This document shows positions 1 to 8,844 of a DNA stretch of 12,689 bases, in pieces. Below the pieces are notes generated by a model that worked only from the letters and a program-made list of their open reading frames with translations, was not told the DNA's origin and did no database searches. Source of the stretch: Trebonia sp035294225 (GTDB lineage Bacteria > Actinomycetota > Actinomycetes > Streptosporangiales > Streptosporangiaceae); assembly GCA_035294225.1 (NCBI GenBank), contig DATGLH010000096.1, positions 1 through 12,689 of the forward strand. The letters are read 5' to 3'. The number at the start of each line of letters is the position of its first letter. Position 1 is the first letter of the stretch. The position numbers were made by a program, and so were the translations under genes.

Positions 1-197
1 GCGACCAGCACGTAAGGCGACGAGATCCCGGCCGCCCGGCGCAGCGCCCCGGCGGCGGCCTCGATCCCGTCCCCGGGACCGGGGCCGGGATCCTCCGGCC
101 GGACCAGCGACACGTTCATCGACCTGCCCACGGCGGCGATCAGCCCTTCGGACGCCTGCCCGGCCAGGACCACCACGGTAGACGGATTGCGCCTCAT
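1..197 (-). CDS. Unrecognised protein, N-terminal part only
   Basis: The frame starts at ATG 195-197 and leaves the window at base 1, so only about 65 residues are visible. It begins MRRNPSTVVVLAGQASEGL, followed by a Pro/Gly-rich stretch and an Ala-rich segment ending near SSPYVLVA. The short hydrophobic run after the start (VVVLAG) is too brief to be a membrane helix and could be a first beta strand of an alpha/beta fold. I do not recognise the family. No Shine-Dalgarno sequence precedes the start; instead a TATCAT -10 element lies exactly 7 nt upstream, which fits leaderless transcription and supports this ATG. It is divergent from uvrA. Confidence 0.5.
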   Translation of the reverse strand, partial: MRRNPSTVVVLAGQASEGLIAAVGRSMNVSLVRPEDPGPGPGDGIEAAAGALRRAAGISSPYVLV

Positions 198-204
198 CGC
201 CCCG

Positions 205-210
205 ATGATA
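205..210 (-). promoter_or_regulatory. -10 element, leaderless promoter candidate
   Basis: Read on the minus strand this is TATCAT, followed by 7 nt and then the ATG at 197. A start point 7 nt after the -10 would put the first transcribed base on the A of the ATG. No recognisable -35 lies 16-18 nt upstream, so the call rests on the -10 and its spacing. Confidence 0.4.
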
Positions 211-397
211 GCCCGGCCCGGCCCGTCCCCGGGGGCGCGTCCTTCGGCCGCGAACGCGCTGGCGCATGCCATGCGGCCCGGCGGTGCCGTAGGCTGAAGG
301 CACGGCTGGCCCGACGGAGGAGCAGCCCGGGGCCGGGCATAACAGCGGCCGCCGCGGCGCTATGCCTGGGGGTCCGGCGGTTCCGGCCCCGGTGGAA

Positions 398-419
398 TGT
401 CAGACCCCCCCGCTACGAT
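398..419 (+). promoter_or_regulatory. uvrA promoter of RecA-independent (PafBC/RecA-NDp) type
   Basis: TGTCAG (398-403) is followed by 10 nt and TACGAT (414-419). The known actinobacterial RecA-independent damage promoter has TTGTCAGTG, 8 nt, then TANNNT, which also leaves 10 nt between TGTCAG and the -10. The core and spacing match here; the flanking bases (A before, AC after) do not. The start point would be near 426, giving a leader of about 30 nt before GTG 457. I saw no GAAC/GTTC-type LexA box between 198 and 456. The class assignment is an inference from pattern and from the downstream gene. Confidence 0.55.
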
Positions 420-456
420 GGTGGCCCCTCCCCACGACGAAGAGGAAGAGCGCGCA

Positions 457-3306
<2,850 letters not shown>

Positions 3307-3312
<6 letters not shown>

Positions 3313-4623
3313 CGGACCGTGGTGCCTCCCGGCGTCAAGCCGGCCGCCCCGCCCCGCCGCCCCGCCCGGCCGCTGAAACTCGCCGGGCCCGGACGCGCCC
3401 TGGCTCCCGGCCGGGCGCGGGCCAGGAGCCGGCCATGTCACGGACGGGCTCCGCTCGAACGCCAGCCGCAATCCGCGCGGCATCGCGTCGACGACCTCCT
3501 GCGGATACTCCACACGGAGCCCGCCCGCGCGCAGCGCCATCGCCGGCGGCCGCCGGGCGAAGCACCAGTCGCACCGGCCAGCCGAGCCGGTCGGCACGAA
3601 CCGGCGGCAGCTAGCGCACCGGTCGCGCTGGACGAGCGGCCGCCGGACCGGGTTCCGCCGGTAGACGACGAGCCGGTCACGCAGGCCCGGCCAGTTCGGC
3701 AGCGCGGCCTGCTCCACCGGGTGCCAGTTCAGCGTCAGCTCCCGGTGGAACCGTACGGTCCCGGTCGGCCCGTCGGGACCGCCGCCTGCGTAACAGAAGA
3801 CGTCGCCGCGGTACGCGCGCAGCGCCGCATAGCTGGCGCTGTCGTCGTCGTGCGGCGGCCAGCACAAGAAGAGCGCCCGGTCCCGGTGCCGCCTGACCGC
3901 GGTGATCGAATCCGCCCGCCGCACCGGCGTCCACGGCTTGTGTCCCGGCGCCAGATCGCAGGCCACGATGTCCGCACCGCGCGCCCGCAGCAGCGCCGCC
4001 CAGTAGCCGGTCCCGGCCCCGCACTCCAGGAGCGGACCGTACCGGGCGAGCACCGCGAGCGCGCCGTCGCCCGGGATCGCCCAGGCGAACAGCGCGGCAA
4101 GCTCCCGCCGCCGGGACGGGAGGTCAAGCACGTTGCCGAGCCCGCCGGGCACCGGCCACGCGAGATCGCGGCCTCCCGCGAGCACCCGCACCAGGTCCAG
4201 GAGCGGGTTCTTGCCGGGACGGGCGCGCTCGCGCCGGACCGCGGCGAGCATGGCATGGTACTCGCGGAGCCGGCGGACCCCTTCGAGCCAGTCGGCCTCG
4301 GCGGTGACGGCACCGCCGCACAGTTCGGGCCTGACGGTCCACGGGTAACGCGCGGTGAACTCGCGGTAGGTCCGCAGCCTCCGCAGTTCCGTCCAGGTCA
4401 CCGGGGCGAACCACCGTGACCTGAGCGGGTACGGCCGCCCCGGCGGCACGTGCCGCCAGCGCCCGGCGTCGGCGGGCGCTACCGCGGTGCCGCACTCGGC
4501 GCAGATCGGATGCCCGTCCACCGTCACGAGCCGGCCGCGCGTCAGCAGCGGGCGCACATCGGCGTGCGCGCCGCCGGCCGCGCGGCCAGCCATGGCCGCG
4601 CCGGACATGGCCGCGCCGGACAT
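3307..4623 (-). CDS. Zinc-ribbon SAM-methyltransferase-like protein
   Basis: A 438-aa protein. Residues 199-213 (LECGAGTGYWAALLR) form a class I methyltransferase motif I, with an acidic residue (D223) at the end of the next strand, as expected for binding the S-adenosylmethionine ribose. LFLCWPP (251-257) occupies the motif IV region. It is flanked by Cys pairs: C41/C44 near the N-terminus, and C336/C339 with C351/C354 after the core, the latter looking like a zinc ribbon. Residues from about 396 to the end are Pro/Gly-rich, and I doubt they fold. I recall uncharacterised proteins with the same motif I/CWPP arrangement, but no known substrate; binding of RNA, protein or a small molecule cannot be told apart here. 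It begins 14 nt after the amidohydrolase stop with no good Shine-Dalgarno, so translation is probably coupled. Its TGA overlaps the uvrA end by 6 bp. Three candidate ATGs lie in a short repeat (4623, 4608, 4593). Confidence 0.75.
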
Positions 4624-4625
4624 GG
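4591..4625 (-). repeat. 15-bp direct repeat duplicating a start codon
   Basis: CATGGCCGCGCCGGA occurs twice head to tail (4591-4605 and 4606-4620) and a third copy begins at 4621. On the minus strand each copy supplies an in-frame ATG, giving the N-terminus MSGAAMSGAAMAG. The length is a multiple of three, so copy number changes the N-terminus without breaking the frame. Confidence 0.85.
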
Positions 4626-4637
4626 GGCGGCCGCCGG

Positions 4638-6458
4638 TCAGGCCCAGTACCGGATCCCGCCCTCGTGCACCACCCGCCCGCCGAGCACGGTCAGCACCGA
4701 GTGCAGCTTCTTCAGGTCATCGTCGGCCACCGCGAAGTAGTCCTCGCTCAGCACGACCACGTCCCCGAGCCTGCCCACCTCCAGCGTCCCGAGCAGGTCC
4801 TCGTCTTGCCCGCCGAGGAACCAGCGGTTCGCGCTCGTGAAGTGCTCGAGCACCTCGGCCCTGGTCAGCTGCTGTCCGGGGTTGATCTGGTGGCCGAGCG
4901 CGTTGATGCCGGTGGTGGCGTAATAGGCGTGGATCCACGGGTTCATCGGGGCGATCTGCATGCCGTCCGAGCTCAGCCCCACCGGGATGCCGCTGTCCAC
5001 CAGCATCCGGTACGGCGGCCCGCCCGGGTTGGCGGTGTTGAAGTACTCGTAGGGGGTCAGGTTCACCCCGCCGCCGACCGCCTTGAGCCGGGCGGCGTAG
5101 TCCGCGGTGATGAACGGCACGTGCGCGACGACCCAGCGCAGGCCGGTGATCGGGACGTGCGCGTTGACCGCCTCGAACCCGGCGATCTCGGTCTGGAAGT
5201 CGGTGGGGGTCAGCGAGTGCACCTCGGCGCGCCACCCGGCGCGCGCCGCCGCGAGCGCCGCGTTCATCCAGACCTGGTTGCCGCCGGCGTAGTACCGGAA
5301 CGGGTCGGCGAGGAACTCCCCGGCCGCGCCGGTCCGCACCAGGTCGTTGCCGAAGAACGGGAACGCGTTCTGGATGCGGTTCGTCGCGATCGGCACCGCG
5401 GGATCGCTGTCCCACAGCAGGAAGTTCACGCGCAGCCGGATGAGGCCCTCGCTCACCGGTTCCACGTCACGCTGCTCTCCCTCGGCGTACACCGCGAGGA
5501 ACGGCAGGTGCATCGTGAAGTTGTTCTCGTGCGCGGACCCGTCGACCGGCGTGTTGGTCGCCTGGAACGCGCCCTGGTCCAGGTGCGTGGTCACCCCGAC
5601 GCTCACCGCGTACGCCATCGCGTCCCGGACGCTGCGCTTGCGGGCGTCGAAGGTGAGCGTCTGCCGCAGCGCCAGGGTGGCCTGCCCCGTCGGCCCGGGC
5701 GTGGTGAACCCGGAGGGCGCGATCGACCCGTCGGCGCCGACGGGGACCGGCCCGACCGGCGGCGCCACGTTCTCGAAGAACGCCTTGCCGGGCGTGTTGG
5801 TCACCGAGGGCCCGGTGAACCCGGCCGAGATGTAGACCGGGTGGCCGGGGACGGCCGCGTCGAGTTCGGCCAGGGTCGGCAGCCGGGTCTCCCTGAACTG
5901 GTTGGGGCTGAACCCGCCGATCGTGGTGATGAAGTCGTCGGCGCTGGCCGGCGGGTGCGGGCTCGGCGGCAGCGTCGCCGCGCGGGCCGCGTAGATGGCC
6001 TGGACATCGGCGATCGAGTACGCGTTCTCCAGCGGCGTGTGGTGCCCCGGCCGGTTGCCCATCAGCACGATGTGGTTGTGGCAGTCGATAATGCCCGGTA
6101 TCGCCATCCGGCCGCGCAGGTCAATGGCCCGCGGCCAGGTCGTGAACTGATGCTGGGCGGCGCCAAGGCTGTCGCCCACGTAGACGATGAAGCCGTCGCG
6201 GATCGCGATCACGCTGGCCACGGTCCCGGAGCCGTCCATCGTGTGGATCCTGCCGTTGTACAAGATCAGGTCCCCGGCCGGGGACGTCCGCCGGTCCCCG
6301 CCGCCGCTGCCGCCCGCCGCCGGCCCCGGCGCGGCTGCCGCGGCTGTGCCGGTCACCGCCATGCTCCCCGCCGCCGCGCCAGTCACCGCCCCGGTCCTCA
6401 GCACCGCCCGCCGTGACATTCCGGCGCGCTCCCGCGTGCCGTGCCCGTCGCTGCCCAT
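4638..6458 (-). CDS. Tat-exported amidohydrolase, YtcJ-like (amidohydrolase 3 family)
   Basis: A 606-aa metal-dependent hydrolase. The N-terminus carries MSRRAVLRTG with twin arginines at 16-17, a hydrophobic Ala/Gly/Val stretch and an Ala-rich cleavage region near 40-45, so export by the Tat pathway is likely. The mature part starts with DLILYNGRIHTMD, the small beta domain usual for this family, then PGIIDCHNHI with metal ligands H127 and H129. H414 (EVHSLTP), H446 (VAHVPF) and D498 (SSDGMQ) fit the remaining metal and catalytic positions, and the C-terminus returns to the beta domain (GRLGDVVVLSEDYFAV). Family members hydrolyse amide, formamide or cyclic C-N bonds; the substrate cannot be read from sequence. 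The start at 6458 is chosen because GGAGGTGG lies just upstream and the promoter at 6513-6541 is downstream of the next in-frame ATG (6617). It is the first gene of a unit with the methyltransferase-like gene. Confidence 0.85.
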   Translation of the reverse strand: MGSDGHGTRERAGMSRRAVLRTGAVTGAAAGSMAVTGTAAAAAPGPAAGGSGGGDRRTSPAGDLILYNGRIHTMDGSGTVASVIAIRDGFIVYVGDSLGAAQHQFTTWPRAIDLRGRMAIPGIIDCHNHIVLMGNRPGHHTPLENAYSIADVQAIYAARAATLPPSPHPPASADDFITTIGGFSPNQFRETRLPTLAELDAAVPGHPVYISAGFTGPSVTNTPGKAFFENVAPPVGPVPVGADGSIAPSGFTTPGPTGQATLALRQTLTFDARKRSVRDAMAYAVSVGVTTHLDQGAFQATNTPVDGSAHENNFTMHLPFLAVYAEGEQRDVEPVSEGLIRLRVNFLLWDSDPAVPIATNRIQNAFPFFGNDLVRTGAAGEFLADPFRYYAGGNQVWMNAALAAARAGWRAEVHSLTPTDFQTEIAGFEAVNAHVPITGLRWVVAHVPFITADYAARLKAVGGGVNLTPYEYFNTANPGGPPYRMLVDSGIPVGLSSDGMQIAPMNPWIHAYYATTGINALGHQINPGQQLTRAEVLEHFTSANRWFLGGQDEDLLGTLEVGRLGDVVVLSEDYFAVADDDLKKLHSVLTVLGGRVVHEGGIRYWA

Positions 6459-6512
6459 CTGCCCGACCACCTCCGTCGGTGACTCGGCGCGTGAGTGATC
6501 ATGCGCGCATTG

Positions 6513-6541
6513 AGCGTAAATTTGCCGGTAAAGGGGGTCAA
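6513..6541 (-). promoter_or_regulatory. Housekeeping-type promoter for the amidohydrolase operon
   Basis: On the minus strand: TTGACC (-35, 6536-6541), a 17-nt spacer, and TACGCT (-10, 6513-6518). The start point would fall near 6506, giving a leader of about 48 nt to ATG 6458. The -35 and spacing are close to ideal for a HrdB/SigA-type factor. It excludes the upstream ATG at 6617 as the start. Confidence 0.65.
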
Positions 6542-6691
6542 CGTCCCCGGCGGGCGCCGCGCGGAAGACTGCGCGCGGCCCCAATCGGGCGGTGATCGTT
6601 ACTGTGGCGGGGCGCATACGCCGCAGCGTCCGGTCAGCCGGTTATCGCCTTTCCTGCTGGCGCGCAGCACGAAGATCTATCACCACGCTGC
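6542..6691. other. Divergent intergenic region, no gene seen
   Basis: This is the part of the 330-bp gap between the amidohydrolase and the dehydrogenase that lies upstream of both candidate promoters. Frames through it are short and lack recognisable protein features. I see no strong palindrome or regulator box in it. Confidence 0.5.
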
Positions 6692-6697
6692 TAGGGT
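6692..6697 (+). promoter_or_regulatory. Possible -10 element for the dehydrogenase gene
   Basis: TAGGGT fits the actinobacterial TANNNT -10. The start point would be near 6704, so the three 16-bp repeats and the hairpin would sit in an approximately 85-nt leader. No clear -35 precedes it. A TTGACG at 6715-6720 lacks a -10 at the right distance. Confidence 0.3.
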
Positions 6698-6715
6698 CCG
6701 CTGGCCGCGCCTTGT

Positions 6716-6763
6716 TGACGAAAAGGCAAGGTGACGAAAAGGCAAGGTGACGAGGAGGCAAGG
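6716..6763 (+). repeat. Three 16-bp tandem repeats in the dehydrogenase leader
   Basis: TGACGAAAAGGCAAGG occurs at 6716-6731 and 6732-6747 exactly. A third copy at 6748-6763 has AGGA in place of AAAA. Sixteen is not a multiple of three, so the array is unlikely to be coding, although a GTG frame opens inside copy 2/3 (6747). Confidence 0.9.
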
Positions 6764-6773
6764 AATTGCCTTC
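6754..6773 (+). promoter_or_regulatory. Leader hairpin with a GNRA tetraloop
   Basis: GGAGGCAA (6754-6761) can pair with TTGCCTTC (6766-6773) through 8 pairs, one of them G-U, closing a GGAA loop of GNRA type. The two bases that distinguish repeat copy 3 (G6754, G6755) pair at the base of the stem. The stem ends 4 nt before the AGGAG ribosome site at 6778-6782, so it could affect translation; that role is inferred. Confidence 0.45.
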
Positions 6774-6788
6774 CAGCAGGAGACGATG

Positions 6789-7673
6789 ATGACCAGCGAA
6801 CCGACGATCGCGTTCCTCGGCCTCGGGCGCATGGGGCTGCCCATGGCGATGAACGTGGTCCGTGCCGGCTTTCACGTGCGGGTGTGGAACCGGACGCTCA
6901 GCCGCACCCGCGTCTTCGCCGCGGCGGGCGGCGTCCCCGCGGCGACGCCCGCGGACGCGACCCGCGGCGCGGACATCGTGATCACCATGCTGTCCGACGG
7001 CCCGGCGGTGCGCGCCGCGATGGACCGCCCCGAAGGCGGCCTCGACGGTGCCGCTCCCGGGCAGATCTGGGTTCAGATGAGCACGGTGGGCGTGCGGTGG
7101 ACCGGCGTGCTGTCCGGCCTCGCCGCGGCATGCGGGATCAGCTACGTAGACGCCCCTGTCTCCGGCAGCGAGGGACCTGCCCGGAGCGGCGACCTGGTCA
7201 TCTTGGCCAGCGGCCCGGCCGGCGTGCAGGACAAGCTCGCCCCGGTCTTCGGAGCGCTCGGCCGCTCCACCGTCTGGCTGGGCGAGGCGGGTGCGGGGAG
7301 CCGGGCCAAGCTGGTACTCAACGCCCTGCTCGTTGACCTGGTGGAGGCGACGGCCGAGGCGCTCACCTTCGCCAAGGGCCTTGAGCTTGACCCCGCTGAT
7401 ATCGTCGAGTTGCTGCGCGCCACACCGCTCGGCACCCCGTACATGGTGCAGAAGGCCCGGGCCATGCTGGCCGGCGACTTCCGCCCCGCCTTCGCGCTCA
7501 AGCACGCGATCAAGGACGCCGGGCTCGCCCTCGACGCGGCGCGGGAGCGCGACACCGAACTGGCCCTTACCGAGGCGCTGCTGCCGCGCTGGCGGCGGGC
7601 CGCCAGCGCGGGCCACGCCGACGACGACCTCGCGGCGGTCTACGCCGTGCCGCCGGCTGCCGCCGCCGGCTAG
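6789..7673 (+). CDS. NAD(P)-dependent beta-hydroxyacid dehydrogenase (3-hydroxyisobutyrate dehydrogenase family)
   Basis: A cytoplasmic oxidoreductase of 294 aa, the usual family length. The dinucleotide-binding motif GLGRMG is at 11-16. NRT after the second strand (34-36) rather than an acidic residue suggests NADP(H). The substrate motif DAPVSGSEGPARSGDL spans 121-136, and the catalytic Lys is K174 with N178 in GAGSRAKLVLN. The C-terminal helical domain ends with the family-typical DDDLAAVY (278-285). Members oxidise or reduce short beta-hydroxyacids or semialdehydes, and imine reductases share the fold; the substrate is not deducible. Of ATG 6786 and ATG 6789, the second is better spaced (6 nt) from AGGAG at 6778-6782; a GTG at 6747 would add 14 residues encoded by repeat DNA. 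It is divergent from the amidohydrolase and 31 nt upstream of the hydrolase. Confidence 0.9.
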   Translation: MTSEPTIAFLGLGRMGLPMAMNVVRAGFHVRVWNRTLSRTRVFAAAGGVPAATPADATRGADIVITMLSDGPAVRAAMDRPEGGLDGAAPGQIWVQMSTVGVRWTGVLSGLAAACGISYVDAPVSGSEGPARSGDLVILASGPAGVQDKLAPVFGALGRSTVWLGEAGAGSRAKLVLNALLVDLVEATAEALTFAKGLELDPADIVELLRATPLGTPYMVQKARAMLAGDFRPAFALKHAIKDAGLALDAARERDTELALTEALLPRWRRAASAGHADDDLAAVYAVPPAAAAG

Positions 7674-7691
7674 CGCCCGCCCGCGAGCCGG

Positions 7692-7697
7692 TACGGT
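7692..7697 (+). promoter_or_regulatory. -10 element, leaderless promoter candidate
   Basis: TACGGT is followed by exactly 7 nt and then ATG 7705, the spacing expected if transcription starts at the ATG. No Shine-Dalgarno sequence is present. No good -35 is visible. The hydrolase could instead be co-transcribed with the dehydrogenase. Confidence 0.4.
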
Positions 7698-7704
7698 GCA
7701 CACC

Positions 7705-8760
7705 ATGGAGATCATGACCAGCGCGGGGCCGGCCCGCGTGACGATGGAGACGCCGTCGCGGCGGCCGGCCTTCCTGGCCGTGCTGACCCACGGATCGGGC
7801 GGCACGCCGGACACGCCGGACGTGCTCGCGGTCAGGGACGCCGTGCTCGCGTGCGGCGGCATGACGGCGCTGGTCACGCAGCCGTACCGGGTCCGGGGCG
7901 CCCGCGCGCCCGGGTCCCCGGCCAGGCAGGACGCCGCGTGGTCAAAGATCGTCACGGCGCTGAACGAGGCGCGGCTCCCGCTCATCCAGGGCGGCCGGAG
8001 CAACGGAGCGCGTGTCGTCTGCCGCACGGCACGGCAGCTGGACGCGGAAGGCGTGATCGCCCTGGCGTTCCCGCTGCGCCCGCCCGGGCGGCCGGACAAG
8101 TCCCGGGACGGCGAACTGCGCTCCGCCGGGACGAGCGTTCTGGTGCTGAACGGGGACCGCGACCCCTTCGGCGTGCCCGAGCCGGACGACGCGACCCGCG
8201 TCGTGGTGCTCCCCGGGGAGACTCATGCCCTCTCGAAGAACCCCCAGGCGATCCGTGATGCGGTCGCCGGATGGCTGAGCATGATCCCCGGCCTCGGCCG
8301 CGGACAGGCGGCCGTCCCCCGCTTATCCGCCCGGCTCAGGCAGCGGGCGCCCGACGGACGTGGTAGGTCGGACGATGCGGTGCGATCATCGCGCCGTCCG
8401 GCAGCAGCTCACCGGTGTCCTCGAAGATCACGACACCGTTGCAGAGCAGGCTCCAACCCTGCTCGGGGTGACTGGCTATCGTGTGCGCCGCCTCGCGGTC
8501 GGGTGCCGAGGCATCCGGACAGGGCGGAGTGTGCGGGCACATGTCAGTGCCTCCTGGCGTTTCTCAGCAGACCACGGTCCTTACCACTTGGCCCTGGCAA
8601 CCCTGCCAAGTGGCCTAGACCACTTATATCAACTTTGCCGCGCCCCGCCGCGCCGCGCAAGGGACTCGCCGGCACGCGGGGCGGAGATTTCCCGAATAGT
8701 GATACGCGCAGGCCGGGGCGATGGTTCAGGCATGCCAGGGCCCGCCCGCTCGCACGATGA
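7705..8760 (+). CDS. Alpha/beta-hydrolase, KANL3/Tex30 type, with anomalous C-terminal extension
   Basis: Residues 1-195 form a compact alpha/beta-hydrolase. LAVLTHGSGG (24-33) is the oxyanion region, GRSNGARV (97-104) is the nucleophile elbow with S99, LNGDRDPFG (148-156) holds the acid D153, and ETHAL (172-176) holds the catalytic H174. The family is close to uncharacterised bacterial relatives of KANL3/Tex30; the substrate is unknown. The domain ends near AGWLSMIPG (188-196), about nt 8292, where related proteins normally stop. The frame stays open to 8760, adding some 155 Arg/Pro-rich residues that look like random translation. That stretch runs antisense across the whole DUF5999-type gene. 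A lost stop, a frameshift or a fortuitously open GC-rich frame would explain it. Start at ATG 7705; GTG 7696 is a possible alternative. The first 195 residues are secure, the 3' end is not. Confidence 0.65.
   Translation: MEIMTSAGPARVTMETPSRRPAFLAVLTHGSGGTPDTPDVLAVRDAVLACGGMTALVTQPYRVRGARAPGSPARQDAAWSKIVTALNEARLPLIQGGRSNGARVVCRTARQLDAEGVIALAFPLRPPGRPDKSRDGELRSAGTSVLVLNGDRDPFGVPEPDDATRVVVLPGETHALSKNPQAIRDAVAGWLSMIPGLGRGQAAVPRLSARLRQRAPDGRGRSDDAVRSSRRPAAAHRCPRRSRHRCRAGSNPARGDWLSCAPPRGRVPRHPDRAECAGTCQCLLAFLSRPRSLPLGPGNPAKWPRPLISTLPRPAAPRKGLAGTRGGDFPNSDTRRPGRWFRHARARPLAR
8336..8542 (-). CDS. Small conserved actinobacterial protein, DUF5999 type
   Basis: A 68-aa protein starting MCPHTPPCP, with DREAAHTIASHPEQGW (15-30), SLLCNGVVIFEDTGELL (31-47) and PDGAMIAPHRP. 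I recognise this layout as the DUF5999 family seen in Streptomyces and relatives, which has no known function. C2, H4, C8, H20 and C34 could bind a metal, but this is only suggested by spacing. A perfect AGGAGG sits 7 nt before ATG 8542, confirming the start. The upstream region has an extended -10 element and a DasR-like operator over the likely start point, so repression by a GntR-family regulator is probable. The whole gene is antisense to the 3' extension of the hydrolase frame; the family match makes this the real coding strand here. Confidence 0.85.
   Translation of the reverse strand: MCPHTPPCPDASAPDREAAHTIASHPEQGWSLLCNGVVIFEDTGELLPDGAMIAPHRPTYHVRRAPAA
8584..8613. repeat. Perfect 9-bp inverted repeat in the DUF5999 leader
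   Basis: CCACTTGGC (8584-8592) and GCCAAGTGG (8605-8613) are exact inverted copies separated by 12 nt. Together with CCACTT at 8620-8625 this makes three half-sites, the middle one shared with the dre-like operator. In RNA it could also form a stem 42 nt before the ATG. Confidence 0.85.
8609..8624. promoter_or_regulatory. dre-like operator (GntR/DasR type)
   Basis: AGTGGCCTAGACCACT is a near-perfect palindrome that differs at one position from AGTGGTCTAGACCACT, a form of the Streptomyces DasR responsive element. DasR is the GntR/HutC-type regulator of N-acetylglucosamine and chitin use, released by phosphorylated glucosamine. The site overlaps the predicted start point of the DUF5999-type gene, a position that would repress. 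Other HutC-type regulators bind similar sequences, so the exact regulator is inferred. Confidence 0.6.
8623..8631 (-). promoter_or_regulatory. Extended -10 promoter for the DUF5999-type gene
   Basis: On the minus strand this reads TGATATAAG, a TGN extension directly before TATAAG. No -35 is evident, which is usual for extended -10 promoters. The start point would be near 8616, inside the dre-like operator, with a leader of about 74 nt. Confidence 0.5.
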
Positions 8761-8844
8761 CGGCCGGGATCGCGCCGCGCTCCGCGCGATAACGGGCCCT
8801 AATGTAGCCGGCGTGACGGGGCCGCGCTCGCTCCCGCGCGGCTT
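8632..8844. other. No feature supported beyond the 3' end of the hydrolase frame
   Basis: Up to 8760 this stretch is covered only by the doubtful extension of the hydrolase frame. From 8761 to 8844 I find no convincing gene, promoter or hairpin with a T-run. Confidence 0.4.

Noticed and set aside
397..456. uvrA start at ATG 397
   Set aside because: It overlaps the TGTCAG promoter element and adds 20 residues absent from the family, while GTG 457 has a ribosome site and the conserved N-terminus.
198..456. LexA (SOS) box upstream of uvrA
   Set aside because: I looked for a GAAC-N4-GTTC type palindrome and found none; the damage-type promoter is of the RecA-independent pattern.
4665..6416. Long plus-strand frame opposite the amidohydrolase
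   Set aside because: It has low-complexity Arg/Val/His composition and no domain; it is the mirror of a gene with a clear family and catalytic residues.
6459..6617. Longer amidohydrolase start at 6617
   Set aside because: The operon promoter lies downstream of it, and the strong GGAGGTGG and Tat signal belong to the 6458 start.
6716..6763. CRISPR or iteron-type origin
   Set aside because: There are only three contiguous 16-bp copies in a gene leader, with no replication gene and no AT-rich region.
6642..8099. Long minus-strand frame opposite the dehydrogenase and hydrolase
   Set aside because: It has no recognisable domain, it covers the repeat leader, and the opposite strand carries two well-formed enzymes.
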